This document shows positions 9,138-15,441 of a stretch of DNA of 15,441 bases, one piece after another. The position numbers and the translations under genes were made by a program. Source of the stretch: DATAYA01 sp036272815 (lineage in GTDB: Bacteria; Pseudomonadota; Alphaproteobacteria; Acetobacterales; Acetobacteraceae); NCBI GenBank assembly GCA_036272815.1, contig DATAYA010000021.1, positions 1 through 15,441 on the forward strand, in the 5' to 3' direction. The first letter of the stretch is position 1. Every line of letters starts with the position of its first letter. The notes under the pieces were generated by a model. That model ran no database searches and was not told where the DNA came from. It was given only the letters and a program-made list of their open reading frames with translations.

Positions 9138-11375
9138 ATGCCGCGGGTCATCTCGCGGGTCGTGATTGTCGACGATCGGGTCACGAACCGCACCATTCTC
9201 GCCAAGCTGGCAGGGGCGATCCAGCCTGGGCTCGTGGTGGACACCTTCGCGGTGGCCTCCGAGGCGCTGGTCTGGCTCGCCGAGAACCCGGTCGACCTCG
9301 TGGTCACCGACTACAAGATGCCGGAGATGAACGGCGGCGAGTTCGTGCGCCGGCTGCGCGAGCTGCCGGTCGCGGTCGACGTGCCGGTGATGGTGCTGAC
9401 CGCCTATCACGACCGCAGCTTCCGCCTCGATGCGCTGCGCGCCGGCGCCACCGACTTCCTGCACAGCCCGGTCGACCACGCGGAGTTCCAGACCCGGGCG
9501 CGCAACCTGCTGAAGCTGAGCTGGCAGCAGAAGATCATCCGCCGCCGCGCGATCGCGCTCGAGGACCAGCTCAAGGAGAGCGAGCGCACCCATGAGCAGG
9601 CGCTGCGCAACAGCCGCGAGCAGTTGGCACAGGTGATCGACACCGTGCCGGCGCTGATCAGCGCCACCGACCGCGACGGGCGCTGCATCTTCATGAACGC
9701 GCACCAGACGGCGCTGTCGGGGCGCGACGCCAGCGCCGCACCGGACAACGCCGGACCGGAAAACGCCGGATCGGGCGGCGCGGGCCCGAAATGCGCGGGG
9801 TCGGAGGAGGGCGTGTCGGCGCCGGAGGATGTGCGGGCGGTGCAGGGCCGCGAGCTCGACCGGATCGTGCTCGAATCCGGCCAGGCGCTGCCGAGCTTCG
9901 AGGAGGAGGTGCTCGACCGCTCCGGCAACCGGCTCATCTTCGAGACCACCAAGTCGCCGCTGCGCGACGCGGAGGGCCACGTCTCCGGCGTGCTGACCAC
10001 CTCGCTCGACATCACCGAGCGCAAGCGGGCCGAGACGCGGCTGCTGTTCCTCGCCAACCACGACCACCTGACCGGGCTGCCGAACCGCGCCTACCTGGTC
10101 AACCGGCTGCAGCACGAACTGGCGCGCGGGCGGCGCGGCGACCGCGTCTTCGCGCTGCATTTCATCGACCTCGACCGCTTCAAGGGCGTCAACGACGCCT
10201 ACGGCCACCATCTCGGCGACCAGTTGCTGCGCGCGATCGCGGAGCGGCTCAAGCACATCGTGGACGGCGGCAACGTCGTCGCCCGCCTCGGCGGCGACGA
10301 GTTCGCGGTGCTGCAGACCGAGGCGCAGAGCCCGGACGACGCCAAGCTGCTGGCCGAGTGCATCATCGGAAGCCTGGAGCAGCCGTTCTTGGTGGACGGC
10401 CGCGAGCTGAGCATGGGGGCGAGCATCGGCATCACGATGCATCCGAAGGATGGCCGCAGCCCCGACGAGCTGCTGCAGAACGCCGACCTCGCGATGTACC
10501 GGGTCAAGCTCGGCGGCCGCAACGGCTGCGAGTTCTTCGCCGGCGACATGCTCTCCCACGCCAAGGAGAAGGCGCTGCTGCAGACCGCGCTGCGTCGCGC
10601 TCTCTCGCGGCAGGAATTCGCGCTGTTCTATCAGCCGCAGATCGATCTGCGCAGCGGCGAGGTGATCGGCGCCGAGGCGCTGCTGCGCTGGCATCGGCCG
10701 GGCTGGGGCGCGGTCGGGCCGTCCGCCTTCCTCCCCGTCGCCGAGGATACCGGGCTGATCCTTGCAGCCAACGAATGGGTGCTGCACGAGGCCTGCCGGC
10801 AGGCGGTCTGCTGGCTGAGCAGCGCGATGCCGCCGGTGCGGGTCTCGGTGAACCTCTCGCCGCTGCAATTCCAGCGGCAGAACATCTGCGACGTGGTGAC
10901 CGAGGTGCTGGAGAGCACCGGCCTGCCGCCCGACCTGCTGGAGCTGGAGCTGACCGAGAGCATCCTGGTCGAGCACGCCGACGCCGCCGTCGAGGGCCTG
11001 CGCGAGCTGCACCGGCGCGGCGTCCGGCTCTCGGTCGATGATTTCGGCACCGGCTACTCGTCGCTGACGCGGCTGCGCCGGCTGCCCGTGGACCGCCTGA
11101 AGATCGACCGGACGTTCATCTCCGATCTCAGTCCGGGATCGAACAATATCGCGATCGTGCGCGCCATCATCGGCCTCGCGCGCGCACTCGGGCTGGAAGT
11201 CCTGGCCGAGGGCGTGGAGACTTCCGCCCAGGTCGAATGGCTGCGGCAGGAGGGATGCGACTCCGTGCAGGGCTACTATCATAGCCGCCCGATCGCCGCC
11301 GCGGAGTTCGAGCGGTTCATCATCGAGCGTGCCGCCGGCCGGGCCGCGCTGCGGGCCCGCACCGACGGCGAGTAG
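9138..11375 (+). CDS. Receiver-PAS-GGDEF-EAL protein, putative DSF-pathway c-di-GMP output (RpfG/RpfR chimera)
   Basis: This 745-residue cytoplasmic protein makes and/or breaks cyclic di-GMP. Its receiver (1-125) has the acidic pair Asp12/Asp13, phospho-acceptor Asp58 in VVTDYKMPEMNG and Thr88. The usual receiver Lys is replaced (FLHSPVDH; Ser110). A coiled coil follows (about 130-162), then a PAS domain (about 162-293) with an inserted repeat. GGDEF (about 300-470) is intact (RLGGDEF, 383-389), with no RxxD inhibitory site just upstream. EAL (about 480-735) keeps Glu513, Asn572, Glu604, Asp634/Asp635, Lys655, Glu691 and Gln711, so it should be an active phosphodiesterase. The ATG at 9138 follows AGGTGG and begins right before the receiver; GTG 9066 is an in-frame alternative. 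The RpfC-like kinase gene follows 21 bases downstream, so they form one operon. Confidence 0.92.
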   Translation: MPRVISRVVIVDDRVTNRTILAKLAGAIQPGLVVDTFAVASEALVWLAENPVDLVVTDYKMPEMNGGEFVRRLRELPVAVDVPVMVLTAYHDRSFRLDALRAGATDFLHSPVDHAEFQTRARNLLKLSWQQKIIRRRAIALEDQLKESERTHEQALRNSREQLAQVIDTVPALISATDRDGRCIFMNAHQTALSGRDASAAPDNAGPENAGSGGAGPKCAGSEEGVSAPEDVRAVQGRELDRIVLESGQALPSFEEEVLDRSGNRLIFETTKSPLRDAEGHVSGVLTTSLDITERKRAETRLLFLANHDHLTGLPNRAYLVNRLQHELARGRRGDRVFALHFIDLDRFKGVNDAYGHHLGDQLLRAIAERLKHIVDGGNVVARLGGDEFAVLQTEAQSPDDAKLLAECIIGSLEQPFLVDGRELSMGASIGITMHPKDGRSPDELLQNADLAMYRVKLGGRNGCEFFAGDMLSHAKEKALLQTALRRALSRQEFALFYQPQIDLRSGEVIGAEALLRWHRPGWGAVGPSAFLPVAEDTGLILAANEWVLHEACRQAVCWLSSAMPPVRVSVNLSPLQFQRQNICDVVTEVLESTGLPPDLLELELTESILVEHADAAVEGLRELHRRGVRLSVDDFGTGYSSLTRLRRLPVDRLKIDRTFISDLSPGSNNIAIVRAIIGLARALGLEVLAEGVETSAQVEWLRQEGCDSVQGYYHSRPIAAAEFERFIIERAAGRAALRARTDGE
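9741..9800 (+). repeat. In-frame 15-bp tandem repeat within the PAS domain (4 units)
   Basis: Four consecutive 15-base units encode PDNAG, PENAG, SGGAG and PKCAG (residues 202-221). A degenerate fifth, SEEGV, follows. The first two units are nearly identical in DNA (CCGGACAACGCCGGA, CCGGAAAACGCCGGA). The run falls after the early PAS helix (MNAHQTALSGRDAS) and before the conserved PAS C-terminal strands, so it lengthens a loop with a flexible Gly/Ala/Pro linker. Unit number could vary by slippage without breaking the frame. Confidence 0.8.
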
Positions 11376-11396
11376 CGGCATGACGCCAGTTTCCCC

Positions 11397-13976
11397 ATGA
11401 GGCGCGCAGTCGCGCGGTTGCAGGGCGCGCTGCGACGCCGCGGGTTCCACCTGCCCGACAGCCGCGAGCACGAGATGGCGATCAACCGCGCGGTCGCGGG
11501 CGTGATCGTGCTCATCTTCAATGTCTCCGTCGCATCGGATGGCTGGCTCGACCCGCAACTGCACGTCGCGGCGCCGCTGCTCTATCTCGGGATCGGGGTC
11601 GTGCTGCTGCTGCACATGACGCTCGGCCCGGCGGCCTCCCGCATGCGGCGGGTGCTCGCGTTCAGCATCGATATCGGCGCCGTTTCCTTCGAATTGCACG
11701 TCGGCGGCGCCAGCGGTGCCTGGCTCTATCCCGGCTATCTCTGGGTGATCTTCGGCAACGGCTTCCGCTTCGGCGGCCGGTTCCTGATCGCCACCATGTT
11801 CGCCTCCGTCGCGGCATTCCTGCTCGTGATCGTGATAACGCCGTTCTGGGCGAGCCAGCCCGCGCTCTCCGCCGGGCTCCTGCTCGGCATGCTGATCCTG
11901 CCTTTGTATGCGCTGGCACTGATCTGGCGGCTGTCGCAGGCGCGGCGGCAGGCCGAGGAGGCGAACCAGGCGAAATCGATGTTCCTCGCCGGCGTCAGCC
12001 ACGAGCTGCGCACGCCGCTGAATGCGATCATCGGCATGGGTGCGCTGCTCGACAGCAGCGAACTCGACGCCGAGCAGCGCGACATGAGCCAGACGATCAT
12101 GGCCTCGGCGCGCAGCCTGCTCGGCCTGATCGACAACATCCTCGACCTCTCGCGGATCGAGGCGGGGCGGATGCCGGCGGGGGTGAAGCTCGATTTCGAC
12201 CTCGCCCGCCTGCTTGGCGAGCTGCGCCGGATGCTGCTGCCGCAGGCCGCCGCCAAGGGCCTGCGGCTGCACGTGCATATCACGGCGCGGACGCCGCTGC
12301 GCGTCCACGGCGAGATGCGGCGGCTGCAGGAGATCCTGCTCAACCTGGCCAGCAACGCGGTCAAGTTCACCGCGACCGGCGGCGTCACCATCGCGGTTGA
12401 CGGGACGACGGACGAGACAGGGGCGGTGCAGTTCCGCTTCGAGGTCTCTGATACCGGCATCGGCATCGCCGAGGAGGCGCGCGGCCGCATCTTCGAGAGC
12501 TTCACCCAGGCCGACGAGACCATCGTCCGCCGCTTCGGTGGCACCGGGCTCGGGCTCGCGATCACCCGCAAGCTGGTGCAAATGCTGGGCGGGCAGATCG
12601 GGCTCGACAGCGCGGCGGGGGCCGGCAGCACGTTCTGGTTCACGCTGCCGCTGGCCCGCGCCGCGACGGCGGACGAGCCCGCTTCCGTCACGCTGGCCGG
12701 TACACGCTGCTTCTTCCTCGGCCGCCAGCGCGAGTTGGCGGCGCCGCTGCTCGGGCGGCTCGTCGATCGCGGCGCCACGGTCGAGCTGGTCGATGCGTCG
12801 CGGTCCGGCGGCATGGAGGATGCGTGCCTGCTCGCCTTCGCGCGCGGCCCCGGCGCGCGGCAGCACAGCTTCGAGGCTTTGCGGGACCGCGATGCGCTCG
12901 GGCTCCTGGAACTGCGCGACGCGCCGCCCGAGGGCCTGCCCCCGGAGGCGGTGCGCCGGACGGTTGCGACCATCCTCGCCGTTCCGGTGGACGACGCGGC
13001 CCTCGATGCGGCGCTGCGCATCTGCGACGCGGTCCGCGACGCAGCGCAGGATGCACCGGGCGCACCGCTGGCGCTGCCGGCGGTCGCCGCGGCATCCGTG
13101 GCCGCGCCGGAAGCGGCCGTGGCGAGCGCTCCGGCCGCAGCCTCGCGCCCACTCCTGGTGCTCGTCGCCGACGACAACCACACCAACCAGAAGGTGGTGA
13201 GCAAGATCCTGGAACGTGCGGGCCACCGCGTGCTGCTGGCCGATGACGGGGAACGGGCGCTCGACATCCTCGCCGAGGAGCCCGTCGACCTCGCCATCCT
13301 GGACGTGAACATGCCCGAGCTGGGCGGCATCGAGGCGACCAAGCTCTATCGAGTGACGTCGCTCGGCGGACGGCATCTGCCGATCCTGGGCCTCACCGCG
13401 GATGCGACGCCGCAAACGCGGCGGCGCTGCCTGGAAGCCGGCATGGATGCCTGCCTGGTCAAGCCGATCGAGCCCGCCGCCCTGCTGGCCGCGATCGCGA
13501 GCGCGGTCGCCGGCGAGGCCACGCCGGCGACCGAGCCGTCGCACGACAGGGCGGTCACGGCGATCGCCGCCCACCCACGCTTCCGCGCCGTGCAGGCGCC
13601 GGCCGCCGATGCCGAGACCCTGGCGAGCCTGGCCGCCCTCGGCGGCGATGACTTTCTCGACGAGCTGATCGGCGAGTACCTCTCCGATGCGGCAACGCTG
13701 CTGGGGGAGCTTCGCAGGTCCGCCGCCGCCCGCGACGCGACCGCGTTCCGCGCGCAGGCCCATGCGCTGCGCAGTGGCTCGGCCAATGTCGGCGCCTCCC
13801 GTCTCGCCGCCCTGTGCGACCCGTGGCAGACGATCTCCGCCGAGCAGCTCGCGGCGGCCGGATCGCAGCACATCGGCCAGCTTGAGGCCGAAATCGACCG
13901 CGCCGCTCAGGCGCTGCTTGGTGCCGCCAGGGCGCGCCGCGCCGGGTCTGGCGCCGGGTCTGGCGAGGGCGGCTGA
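11397..13976 (+). CDS. rpfC: RpfC-like membrane hybrid histidine kinase (5TM-HisKA-HATPase-REC-Hpt)
   Basis: This 859-residue sensor has the domain order of RpfC, the DSF sensor of Xanthomonas. A short N-terminal tail carries DSREH (21-25). About five membrane segments at 30-178 include WVIFGNGFRFG and ILPLY, which mirror RpfC's WVTIGNGLRYG and AVPLY. The HisKA His202 is in SHELRTPLNA. The ATPase has the N-box Asn320, DTGIGIAEE (352-360) and GGTGLGLAIT (381-390). A degenerate region at about 430-540 looks like an inactive receiver relic. A true receiver (586-705) has Asp592/593, Asp636 and Lys689, and the Hpt His789 is in HALRSGSANVG. A four-step phosphorelay is therefore complete. The ATG at 11397 is 21 bases past the stop of the GGDEF-EAL gene; no strong ribosome site is visible, so translational coupling is likely. 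The protein ends in a short Gly/Ser repeat tail. Confidence 0.92.
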   Translation: MRRAVARLQGALRRRGFHLPDSREHEMAINRAVAGVIVLIFNVSVASDGWLDPQLHVAAPLLYLGIGVVLLLHMTLGPAASRMRRVLAFSIDIGAVSFELHVGGASGAWLYPGYLWVIFGNGFRFGGRFLIATMFASVAAFLLVIVITPFWASQPALSAGLLLGMLILPLYALALIWRLSQARRQAEEANQAKSMFLAGVSHELRTPLNAIIGMGALLDSSELDAEQRDMSQTIMASARSLLGLIDNILDLSRIEAGRMPAGVKLDFDLARLLGELRRMLLPQAAAKGLRLHVHITARTPLRVHGEMRRLQEILLNLASNAVKFTATGGVTIAVDGTTDETGAVQFRFEVSDTGIGIAEEARGRIFESFTQADETIVRRFGGTGLGLAITRKLVQMLGGQIGLDSAAGAGSTFWFTLPLARAATADEPASVTLAGTRCFFLGRQRELAAPLLGRLVDRGATVELVDASRSGGMEDACLLAFARGPGARQHSFEALRDRDALGLLELRDAPPEGLPPEAVRRTVATILAVPVDDAALDAALRICDAVRDAAQDAPGAPLALPAVAAASVAAPEAAVASAPAAASRPLLVLVADDNHTNQKVVSKILERAGHRVLLADDGERALDILAEEPVDLAILDVNMPELGGIEATKLYRVTSLGGRHLPILGLTADATPQTRRRCLEAGMDACLVKPIEPAALLAAIASAVAGEATPATEPSHDRAVTAIAAHPRFRAVQAPAADAETLASLAALGGDDFLDELIGEYLSDAATLLGELRRSAAARDATAFRAQAHALRSGSANVGASRLAALCDPWQTISAEQLAAAGSQHIGQLEAEIDRAAQALLGAARARRAGSGAGSGEGG

Positions 13977-14002
13977 GCCGCAGCCGCCGTCGGCACCCCG
14001 CT

Positions 14003-14059
14003 GATCCCGAAGCCGGGCATGCCCGTTCTGGGCATTCCCGCTTCGGGCATCCTGCTCAC
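14003..14059. terminator. Hairpin-rich intergenic repeat between convergent genes, probable bidirectional terminator
   Basis: The gap between the kinase stop (13976) and the rpfF stop (14070) holds an imperfect long inverted repeat at 14003-14051, with arms GATCCCGAAGCCGGG and CCCGCTTCGGGCATC. Inside it lie the perfect palindrome CGGGCATGCCCG (14014-14025) and a smaller GCCC/GGGC stem (14021-14033). The same bases form three 15-bp units that each begin GGGCAT, at 14015, 14030 and 14045. There is no T-run, so it would be a structure-based or Rho-assisted end point. It serves both strands because the genes converge. Confidence 0.5.
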
Positions 14060-14080
14060 TCGGTGGTGCTCACTCGGCGG
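14053..14080. repeat. 14-bp tandem duplication over the rpfF stop codon
   Basis: TGCTCACTCGGTGG (14053-14066) is followed directly by TGCTCACTCGGCGG (14067-14080), with one mismatch. The second copy contains the TGA of rpfF on the minus strand and the last GAG codon. The first copy repeats the same end outside the gene. It appears to be a local slippage duplication with no clear function. Confidence 0.75.
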
Positions 14081-15077
14081 CGATCGCGGAGCCGGCAGAC
14101 TGCCGCGCGCGGAACCGGTCCTGGGCCGTGGCGATGCGGAGCATCTTGCGCAGGTCGGTCTCCTCCAGCGCGAGCGCCGCGTCGACCCAGAGATCGACCA
14201 CGTCGCGCATCTCCTGCAACGAGACCGGGTTCACCCGCCGGCGCACCTTGTAGACCGCCGAATGCGCGTTGCGCTTGCCGCGGTTGCCGGCGATGTAGTC
14301 GCAAACCGCGCGCTGCCCGTCACCGGGCTCGGCCAGCACGTCGATGACGCCGAGTGCGTGCATCTCCTCGGCGGTGTACATGCGGCCACCCAGGATCATC
14401 TCCTCCGCCTTCACCGCTCCGATCCGGCGCGCGAGGAAGCTGTAGGCACCCATGCCCGGAAACAGGTTGAACAGCACCTCCGGCAATCCGAACTTCGCCT
14501 GCCGTTCGGCCACCAGCAGGTCGCAGGACAGCGCCGATTCGAAGCCGCCGCCGAGCGCATCGCCCTGGATCAGCCCGATCGTGATAACGCCGTTATCATA
14601 GCCGCGGTAATTGGCGTGTCCGGCTTCGACGCAGGCATAGCCGTACCGGCGCAGCGTCGCTCCGTCGCGGGCGCGGATTTTGTCGACGAACAGGTTGAGG
14701 TCGCCGCCGAGGTTGAACACGCCGGCGCTGCGGCTGCCGAGCACGAAATAGTCGAACGGGCGCTCACCGCCGCCGCCGGCGGCGCGGTCGAACAGTCCGG
14801 CGATGCAGTCCTGCATCGCCTCGAGATCACGCAGCAGTTGCGGCGTGAAGCTCGGCCGCGGGCGCGGGTTCATGTAGCACCAGAACGCACGATCCTCCTC
14901 GGTGATGAAGGTCTCGAGTTCCGGGTAGGAGCAGGCGGCGATCTCGGCGGCCGGCCGCTCGTCCTCGGCGACGAGAGAGCGGGCAGACGCGCACTCGGGC
15001 AGGTCGAGGGCCGGGTTCGGCATCCCGGCACCGATGCCATGGGCCGTCAGTTTCGCCACGCGGTTGAGAAACGTCAT
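14070..15077 (-). CDS. rpfF: DSF synthase RpfF (crotonase superfamily)
   Basis: RpfF makes the diffusible signal factor, a cis-2-unsaturated fatty acid, from 3-hydroxyacyl-ACP through dehydratase and thioesterase steps. The 335-residue protein has the crotonase fold. FNLGGDLNLF (121-130) provides oxyanion-hole residues. GDALGGGFESALSC (172-185) contains Glu180, and GLPEVLFNLFPGMGAYSF (197-214) contains Glu200. The two Glu residues are 20 apart, as are the catalytic Glu141 and Glu161 of Xanthomonas RpfF, and the second stretch is nearly identical to that enzyme. It is longer than the Xanthomonas protein (289) by an N-terminal extension of about 40 residues. ATG 15077 follows CAGGAG by a good distance; the open frame further upstream to 15245 has no such support. 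It faces the kinase and GGDEF-EAL operon, so the three genes form a DSF signalling locus. Confidence 0.93.
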   Translation of the reverse strand: MTFLNRVAKLTAHGIGAGMPNPALDLPECASARSLVAEDERPAAEIAACSYPELETFITEEDRAFWCYMNPRPRPSFTPQLLRDLEAMQDCIAGLFDRAAGGGGERPFDYFVLGSRSAGVFNLGGDLNLFVDKIRARDGATLRRYGYACVEAGHANYRGYDNGVITIGLIQGDALGGGFESALSCDLLVAERQAKFGLPEVLFNLFPGMGAYSFLARRIGAVKAEEMILGGRMYTAEEMHALGVIDVLAEPGDGQRAVCDYIAGNRGKRNAHSAVYKVRRRVNPVSLQEMRDVVDLWVDAALALEETDLRKMLRIATAQDRFRARQSAGSAIAAE

Positions 15078-15203
15078 GTCAGTCTCCTGAGAATAGGTTA
15101 AAGCATCATTCCGTTCCCTGGTGATTTTGCGGCCCGCGGGGAACACGCGACCGCGTTGCCATCCTTTTGCGCGAGATGACGGTTGACGGCGTATAATACG
15201 CAC

Positions 15204-15220
15204 GTGTCCGACACTGACAC
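15204..15220. promoter_or_regulatory. Inverted-repeat operator candidate upstream of rpfF
   Basis: GTGTC-C-GACAC (15204-15214) is a perfect inverted repeat with a one-base centre and is followed directly by a further half site TGACAC (15215-15220). The site lies about 127-143 bases upstream of the rpfF start codon and downstream of the candidate -10 at 15251-15256. A bound protein there would block rpfF transcription. Which regulator would bind is unknown. Confidence 0.35.
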
Positions 15221-15250
15221 TCGTGTATTTTCGCCTAACACGCAAAGCGA

Positions 15251-15279
15251 AATATACCGAACGCGCGACCTGGTTTCAC
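15251..15279 (-). promoter_or_regulatory. rpfF: Candidate promoter of rpfF
   Basis: On the minus strand GTGAAA (15279-15274, 4 of 6) and TATATT (15256-15251, 5 of 6) are spaced by exactly 17 bases. Transcription would begin near 15244 and leave an untranslated leader of roughly 165 bases. A second AT-rich -10-like patch, TATTAT at 15198-15193, could serve as an alternative but lacks a convincing -35. Confidence 0.4.
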
Positions 15280-15392
15280 TACGACCTATGGTTGTGCCGC
15301 CGCGCGAACGGTTTCGACGCCGCCTTGCCGGTCCGCCGAGGCGGGGCTAGACCGGGTTCAGCCTGGAGCGACTGGCATGCAAGGAGTTTGCC

Positions 15393-15441
15393 ATGAATGA
15401 CACGGCGCCCTCGAACAAGCCGAAAAAATCGGTGGCACTCT
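15393..15441 (+). CDS. prpC: Probable 2-methylcitrate synthase, N-terminus only
   Basis: The 16 visible codons, after a good AAGGAG ribosome site about seven bases upstream, read MNDTAPSNKPKKSVAL. The KPKKSVAL stretch matches the start of 2-methylcitrate synthase (PrpC; in E. coli KPKKSVALSGV) better than ordinary citrate synthase. PrpC condenses propionyl-CoA with oxaloacetate in propionate degradation. Only the first residues are present, so the call rests on a short motif. It is divergent from rpfF and shares its control region. Confidence 0.6.
   Translation, partial: MNDTAPSNKPKKSVAL

Larger units (their letters stand above)
15078..15392. other. Divergent control region between rpfF and the prpC-like gene
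   Basis: These 315 bases contain no gene I can support. They include an AT-rich patch at about 15181-15290 that stands out from the surrounding GC-rich DNA. That patch holds the candidate rpfF promoter, the 11-bp palindrome CGTATAATACG (15190-15200) and the inverted repeat GTGTC-C-GACAC. The stretch near 15320-15350 has a small CCGCC/GGCGG hairpin. A good ribosome site, AAGGAG, precedes the prpC-like ATG. Confidence 0.6.

Noticed and set aside
8856..13871. Open frame of 1671 codons on the minus strand
   Set aside because: It runs antisense through two well-supported signalling genes and has no domain similarity. High GC at codon positions suppresses stops in the opposite frame, so it is a shadow despite its length.
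15183..15197. TTGACG followed by TATAAT on the plus strand
   Set aside because: The two boxes are only three bases apart, so they cannot serve as -35 and -10 of one promoter. The nearby -35 candidates for this TATAAT are poor.
15078..15245. Longer N-terminus for rpfF up to 15245
   Set aside because: The frame is open but passes through the AT-rich control region and promoter candidates; ATG 15077 has a strong ribosome site.

Overview
The window looks like chromosomal DNA of a GC-rich alphaproteobacterium, most likely of the Acetobacteraceae/Rhodospirillales type. This is inferred from the strong GC bias, the one-chain glycine dehydrogenase, a separate Fo operon carrying both b' and b subunits, and an IS1380-family transposase. 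The taxonomic call is inference only.

Layout. (1) 2-2797: the 3' end of gcvP, the P-protein of the glycine cleavage system, cut by the window edge. (2) About 2798-5680: a mobile-DNA island with visibly lower GC and different codon use. It holds a frameshifted integrase-type transposase remnant, a complete short-chain dehydrogenase gene (minus strand), and an IS1380-family transposase broken by one in-frame stop. (3) 5666-6124: a small VOC/glyoxalase-fold protein whose start lies at the IS boundary. (4) 6135-8859, minus strand: the Fo operon of ATP synthase in the order atpI-atpB-atpE-atpF'-atpF, with a good -35 box upstream. The end of atpF' runs through a REP-like double palindrome. (5) 9138-15077: a complete DSF (diffusible signal factor) signalling module. 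An RpfG-like receiver fused to PAS-GGDEF-EAL is followed by an RpfC-like membrane hybrid kinase (5TM-HisKA-HATPase-REC-Hpt), and both converge on an RpfF-type DSF synthase. (6) 15393-15441: the first codons of a gene resembling prpC (2-methylcitrate synthase), divergent from rpfF.

How the parts work together. RpfF should make a cis-2-unsaturated fatty acid signal, the RpfC-like kinase should sense it, and the phosphorelay should end on the receiver of the GGDEF-EAL protein, changing cyclic di-GMP. In the known Xanthomonas system the output protein is RpfG (receiver plus HD-GYP). In Burkholderia it is RpfR (PAS-GGDEF-EAL), which binds the signal directly and has no receiver. The protein here joins the RpfG-type input to the RpfR-type output. 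This composite is the most interesting system in the window.
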